Assembly (NCBI GenBank): GCA_963803015.1
Contig: CAWDKV010000004.1
Coordinates: 558,001-622,000, forward strand
Direction: 5' to 3'
DNA length: 64,000 bases
Origin: Berkiella sp963803015
Lineage (GTDB): Bacteria > Pseudomonadota > Gammaproteobacteria > Berkiellales > Berkiellaceae
Made by a program: the position numbers and the translations under genes. Positions 61,047-64,000 of this stretch are shown here, piece after piece; positions within the stretch are counted from its first letter, which is position 1, and every line of letters begins with the position of its first letter. The notes below the pieces were generated by a model, which worked only from the letters and a program-made list of their open reading frames with translations, was not told where the DNA came from and did no database searches.

Positions 61047-62015
61047 TTATTTTGGCCTAAGGCCATTTCTATCAGCTCCTGGTACTGTGATTGCAGAAGC
61101 GTTTGACAGTTGTGTTGCCATCATAGCGTGACAGGTTGCAGGTGTTGCTGGTAATGCTCTTGCCGATGCTGCAGCTCGCTTAGAACTTGCCTTCGCTGGA
61201 GCCTTTACTAAAAAAGTTCTTGGTGGTGGCTCTACCATTACTATATCTGTAGCTGTGTTTGCTACTGTTGGACTGACTGCAGCACTTGCAGCCGCAGATG
61301 CTAGATTGGCAGGTGGTTTAGCTGCAGGAGCTTTAGGCTTTAGTGGACTTGCGCTTGGTAAGGGAGGCAGCTGTAATTTAACTGCTGGAGCTGGTGGCTT
61401 TGATATTCTTGAAAGTGCAGATGCTGCCGAAATTGTTACTGCGGCTGATGCAGAAGAAACTCTTTGCGATTGATGAGATGTAACTGGCGAAGCTGCTGTT
61501 ACAGCGGAGGCAGATGAGATAGATGAATTTCTGTTAAGTGCTAGATTTGATAGCCCATCTGAAAGCGCATTAACTTCTGCATTGGATGCTTGAGGCTTTG
61601 AGCGTACATGAGTTGGCTGTGGCCGCTGTGATGATATTGGCGCGACTGCAGGAGCTGAAGCAGGACTTGAGATACCTGATAAACGTTCTGCGAACCGAGA
61701 TGAATAATAGACTAATCTCGCTTCATTTTCCGCTAATAACCGTTTATTTTCTTCTTCAAGACGCTGAATTTCTGTCAAGTAAGCTTCTCTATGACCTATA
61801 ATTGCCATGGCATCATTATTAGATATTTCCTTGCTCTTCGCGATTGCAAACACTTCTTTGACAAATGCACTAAATTGTCTTTTCTTATCGAGAGGAAACT
61901 TTTCAAACATTGCACGGCTTTCTTCTTTTGGCAAAGCAAATCCTTTAACAAAATCTGGTAAGTAACTCATTGTATAATTAGGCTTTTGTTGCGAATCTGG
62001 GCCATTTACACTCAT
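61047..62015 (-). CDS. Hypothetical 322-aa Ala/Ser/Pro-rich protein
   Basis: Not recognised. Residues 1-112 are a helical domain (RQFSAFVKEVFAIAKSKEIS, AYLTEIQRLEEENKRLLAEN); the rest is disordered and rich in Ala, Ser and Pro (SASPLKPKAPAAKPPANLAS). A conserved end contains PPRTFLVKAPAK and ATCHAMM. GAGGTG lies 6 nt before the ATG. A broken copy (63203-63650) and a third one (63775-64000) follow in the same orientation. Effector-like low-complexity proteins look like this, but no role can be stated. Confidence 0.65.
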   Translation of the reverse strand: MSVNGPDSQQKPNYTMSYLPDFVKGFALPKEESRAMFEKFPLDKKRQFSAFVKEVFAIAKSKEISNNDAMAIIGHREAYLTEIQRLEEENKRLLAENEARLVYYSSRFAERLSGISSPASAPAVAPISSQRPQPTHVRSKPQASNAEVNALSDGLSNLALNRNSSISSASAVTAASPVTSHQSQRVSSASAAVTISAASALSRISKPPAPAVKLQLPPLPSASPLKPKAPAAKPPANLASAAASAAVSPTVANTATDIVMVEPPPRTFLVKAPAKASSKRAAASARALPATPATCHAMMATQLSNASAITVPGADRNGLRPK

Positions 62016-62535
62016 TTTTGCACCTCATGGGATGTAGGCGGGACGCGGTTTGTTTAGTATTTTATTGATTTAATCACATATTTCAAGTGGAAATACACTA
62101 AAAATTTTCTTTATTTTTGCAAGCAATCCTTTTTAAATTACTCAAACCAATTGAATTTATTAGACTTTTTATTGATTTTATAATTAATCAAGCAATTAAT
62201 TGTTTGATAACTGGCATTATATTTTGCACAAAAAACACGTCTTTTAGCCAACTATAGTTGGAATCATTGCTATATTTTTTAGAAAAAAGGCTCTTTTGAC
62301 TCTTAACAGATTCTAAAAGAAGCTTAAGAGGAAGCTTTAGGGAGGGGATTTAGAGAGAGAAGAGATTTAGAAGAGACGGATTTAGAGGACCCCAAATATC
62401 TATTGACAGACACGCTGATTTTTATCTTAAAAAAATTATTCGAAATTAACTTTACAAAGTTTTTTAGGGCAAAACTCGGGCAATCTATATATATGTGGGC
62501 GTCCTGTAGGCCTAAAGAATAAGAATGCTTTTTGA
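62016..62535. other. 520-bp AT-rich intergenic region
   Basis: No gene seen. It holds a perfect 14-bp palindrome CCAACTATAGTTGG (62248-62261) and short GGATTTAGAG-like repeats at 62347-62385. Confidence 0.5.
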
Positions 62536-62586
62536 TTTTCCCTCACCCGCCCTTCGGGCACCCTCTCCCAAATTGGGAGAGGGGAA
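62536..62586. repeat. MITE-like hairpin repeat, copy 2 (inverted)
   Basis: TTTTCCCTCACCCGCCCTTC then GGGCACCCTCTCCCAAATTG and GGAGAGGGGAA, the reverse complement of copy 1 with about 80% identity by eye. It lies about 55 bp before the break point of the duplicated coiled-coil gene. Confidence 0.75.
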
Positions 62587-62642
62587 GTGCTAATTTCAAT
62601 TAAGGTAATCTAAAAATAGTTTTTACAATCAACTTTGGTGCA

Positions 62643-63116
62643 TAAAACACTGAAATTGAAAAAGTTGAGAAAGATTTAAAAACACTTGAAATTCGTAAAA
62701 AAAATGAAGTAACTCAATCAGTTAAAAACAGCGCTCATTGTGCTGGCATAAATTTGAACAATGAACAAGCTGAGTCAGTACAAAAATTTGTGACAACTTC
62801 TAATGAATATAGCAGTTTTCAGATGCAGAGTGAACAAACTCATAATAAGGTTAACGATATTACTGAAATGACTAAGACTTTAAATGATAAAATAAAGCAG
62901 GTTGTGTCAGATGATATTAAATTACTCGAATCCGCACCTAATAATCAAATTTTATCAGAGGATACACGCCATAGCCTCGAGACAAATTTAAACTACGCCT
63001 ATAGTGACTTTGCAGAAAGTGTAAAAAAAATGACTAATGAATCTGATGATTTTGACATTTTAAAGGATTTTGATGAAGCAGATACTTACAATGCCCCCAT
63101 GCGTTTCACCAGTTAA
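62643..63116 (+). pseudogene. 5'-truncated copy of the coiled-coil gene
   Basis: Reads NTEIEKVEKDLKTLEIRKKN and on to the end MRFTS, matching the last ~160 residues of the 446-aa protein (NEIAKVEMDLKSIEARKKSE ... MRFAT). There is a stop just before the homology and no ATG in frame at the start. A truncated, probably untranslated remnant. Confidence 0.8.
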
Positions 63117-63202
63117 AACACTTATCAGGATTGAGATGAAAACCTCTGAGTCGACAACTTTTTTAAGGTAACATAGAACTTATTATCATGTATGTTCAGG
63201 CT

Positions 63203-63650
63203 TTATTTTGGCATAAGAGCATTTCTCTCAGATCCAGATACTGCAGAAACATTTGACAATGGTCTTGCCATTATAGTGTGGCAGGTCACAAGTGTAACTG
63301 GCAACCCTCTTGCAGGCACAATGGACTGCTTAGCAGTTGCTGGTTTTGGTTTAACTAAGAAAATTCTTGGTGGTTGATTTACTATTACTATATGAGTAGT
63401 GATACTTGCTGTCGCTGGACTTACGACAACAGCACTTGCAGCGGGAAATGCTAGATTTGCGCTGGACGGTTTAGCCGCAGGAGCTTTTGATTTTAATATG
63501 CTTGTACTTGGCACAAGGGATAGCTGTAATTTAGCTTGGAGCTGGTGGTCTTGATATTCTTGAGCAGGCTTAGATGTTTTTGCCGAAAGTATTGTTTGAT
63601 AATTCCTTAGCCTTAGCTGTTACGAACACTCCTTTGATAAATGAAGCCAC
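63203..63650 (-). pseudogene. Internally deleted, frameshifted copy of the Ala/Ser/Pro-rich gene
   Basis: At 63600-63650 the minus strand reads ASFIKGVFVTAKAKELSNNT (against SAFVKEVFAIAKSKEISNND). It then jumps to SRPPAP and, in another frame, AKLQLSLVPSTSILKSKAPA, ending NALMPK. Most of the middle is missing and the frame is broken near 63525-63535, so it is a pseudogene. Confidence 0.75.
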
Positions 63651-63774
63651 GCATGTAGGAGTTTGATGAAACTGGCACCACTAAAACAAGCAACCCATCA
63701 GGGGCTTCACTACTTAGGGCAATTATCTACAGTATGATGCCGCGCAAAAGTATAGGGGCTGACTTATTATTTTC

Positions 63775-64000
63775 TCATTTCATTTTAGGCCCAGGAACAG
63801 CAATTGCGGAAGCTCTCAGCGGCGTCATCATGACGTGACATGTTGTGGGTGGAGTTTGCGGCAAAGATCTTGGAACCGCCGCAGCCTGCTTAGCACTTAC
63901 CTTTGCTGGAGCCTTCACTAAAAAAGTTCTTGCTGGTTGATCTACCACAGCATTTGCTACTGTTACACTACTGACTGCAGCCCTAGCGGAAAATTGTAAA
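63775..64000 (-). CDS. Third copy of the Ala-rich protein C-terminus (5' end beyond window)
   Basis: Open at the right edge and ending at TGA 63775-63777. It reads VANAVVDQPARTFLVKAPAK, then PTTCHVMMTPLRASAIAVPG and PKMK, matching the last ~75 residues of the 322-aa protein (PPRTFLVKAPAK, ATCHAMM, NASAITVPG). No frameshift is seen in the visible part. Whether the gene is complete cannot be told. Confidence 0.65.
   Translation of the reverse strand, partial: LQFSARAAVSSVTVANAVVDQPARTFLVKAPAKVSAKQAAAVPRSLPQTPPTTCHVMMTPLRASAIAVPGPKMK

Noticed and set aside
61255..61473. Plus-strand Ala/Gly-rich ORF
   Set aside because: Antisense shadow of the Ala-rich minus gene; its composition is explained by the opposite codons.
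62248..62261. CCAACTATAGTTGG as operator
   Set aside because: Perfect palindrome, but in a gene-free AT-rich region next to decayed genes, so there is no target to assign.

Overview
The window looks like a chromosome segment of a host-associated gammaproteobacterium, roughly 40% GC by eye. Much of the backbone keeps the Escherichia coli-type order: orn-nnr-tsaE-amiB-mutL-miaA, hfq-hflX-hflK-hflC-purA, rnr-rlmB, rpsF-rpsR-rplI-dnaB-alr, psd/epmA/efp/epmB and parC-parE-nudF next to tolC. Between these blocks sit ankyrin, Fic, coiled-coil and repeat proteins of the kind found in amoeba- or arthropod-associated Legionellales (Legionella, Coxiella, Berkiella-like). The placement in Legionellales is inference from gene order and content; there is no rRNA in the window.

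Layout. 0-6.4 kb (minus): PHB metabolism (phaR, open at the window edge, and phaB), a large protein with a cysteine-protease-like domain and a degenerate second copy of it, then pgi-folK-pcnB. 6.4-11.6 kb (mostly plus): tRNA-Glu, an O-methyltransferase, sodC (minus), trhO, a membrane protein with a J-like N-terminus, ppa and two unrecognised membrane proteins. 11.6-29.4 kb (minus): alr-dnaB-rplI-rpsR-rpsF, interrupted by a Fic gene and a split ankyrin gene, then rlmB, rnr, (tRNA-Leu on plus), purA, hflC/K/X, hfq. 29.4-36.97 kb: an insertion between hfq and miaA with a LemA-like protein, YhhQ, two tandem paralogous repeat proteins and small proteins. 36.98-43.1 kb: miaA-mutL-amiB-tsaE-nnr-orn. 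43.3-46.8 kb: psd, epmA, efp, epmB. 46.9-51.1 kb: a small exported protein, a glutamine-synthetase-like protein, a large membrane protein and a microcin-like double-glycine peptide. 51.1-58.2 kb: parC-parE-nudF, divergent from pcm-like and tolC. 58.2-64 kb: an AT-rich island of coiled-coil and Ala/Ser/Pro-rich proteins, with at least three copies in different states of decay.

How genes work together. epmA, efp and epmB form the beta-lysylation pathway of EF-P. hflK/hflC/hflX/hfq form the FtsH-modulator/RNA-chaperone operon. amiB, mutL, miaA, tsaE, nnr and orn are tightly packed and partly overlapping. parC and parE form topoisomerase IV.

The points most worth a second look are: (1) dnaB, whose N-terminal 21 codons are out of frame across a nine-C run; (2) a five-unit tandem repeat directly upstream of a Fic gene with an AbiEi-like N-terminus; (3) a colicin-V-type double-glycine leader on a small peptide; (4) a CE-clan protease-like domain followed by a catalytically dead copy; (5) a glutamine-synthetase-fold protein lacking active-site histidines; (6) the convergent coiled-coil/Ala-rich gene pair that has been duplicated and is decaying; (7) single-frameshift breaks in an ankyrin gene and in a small coiled-coil gene.
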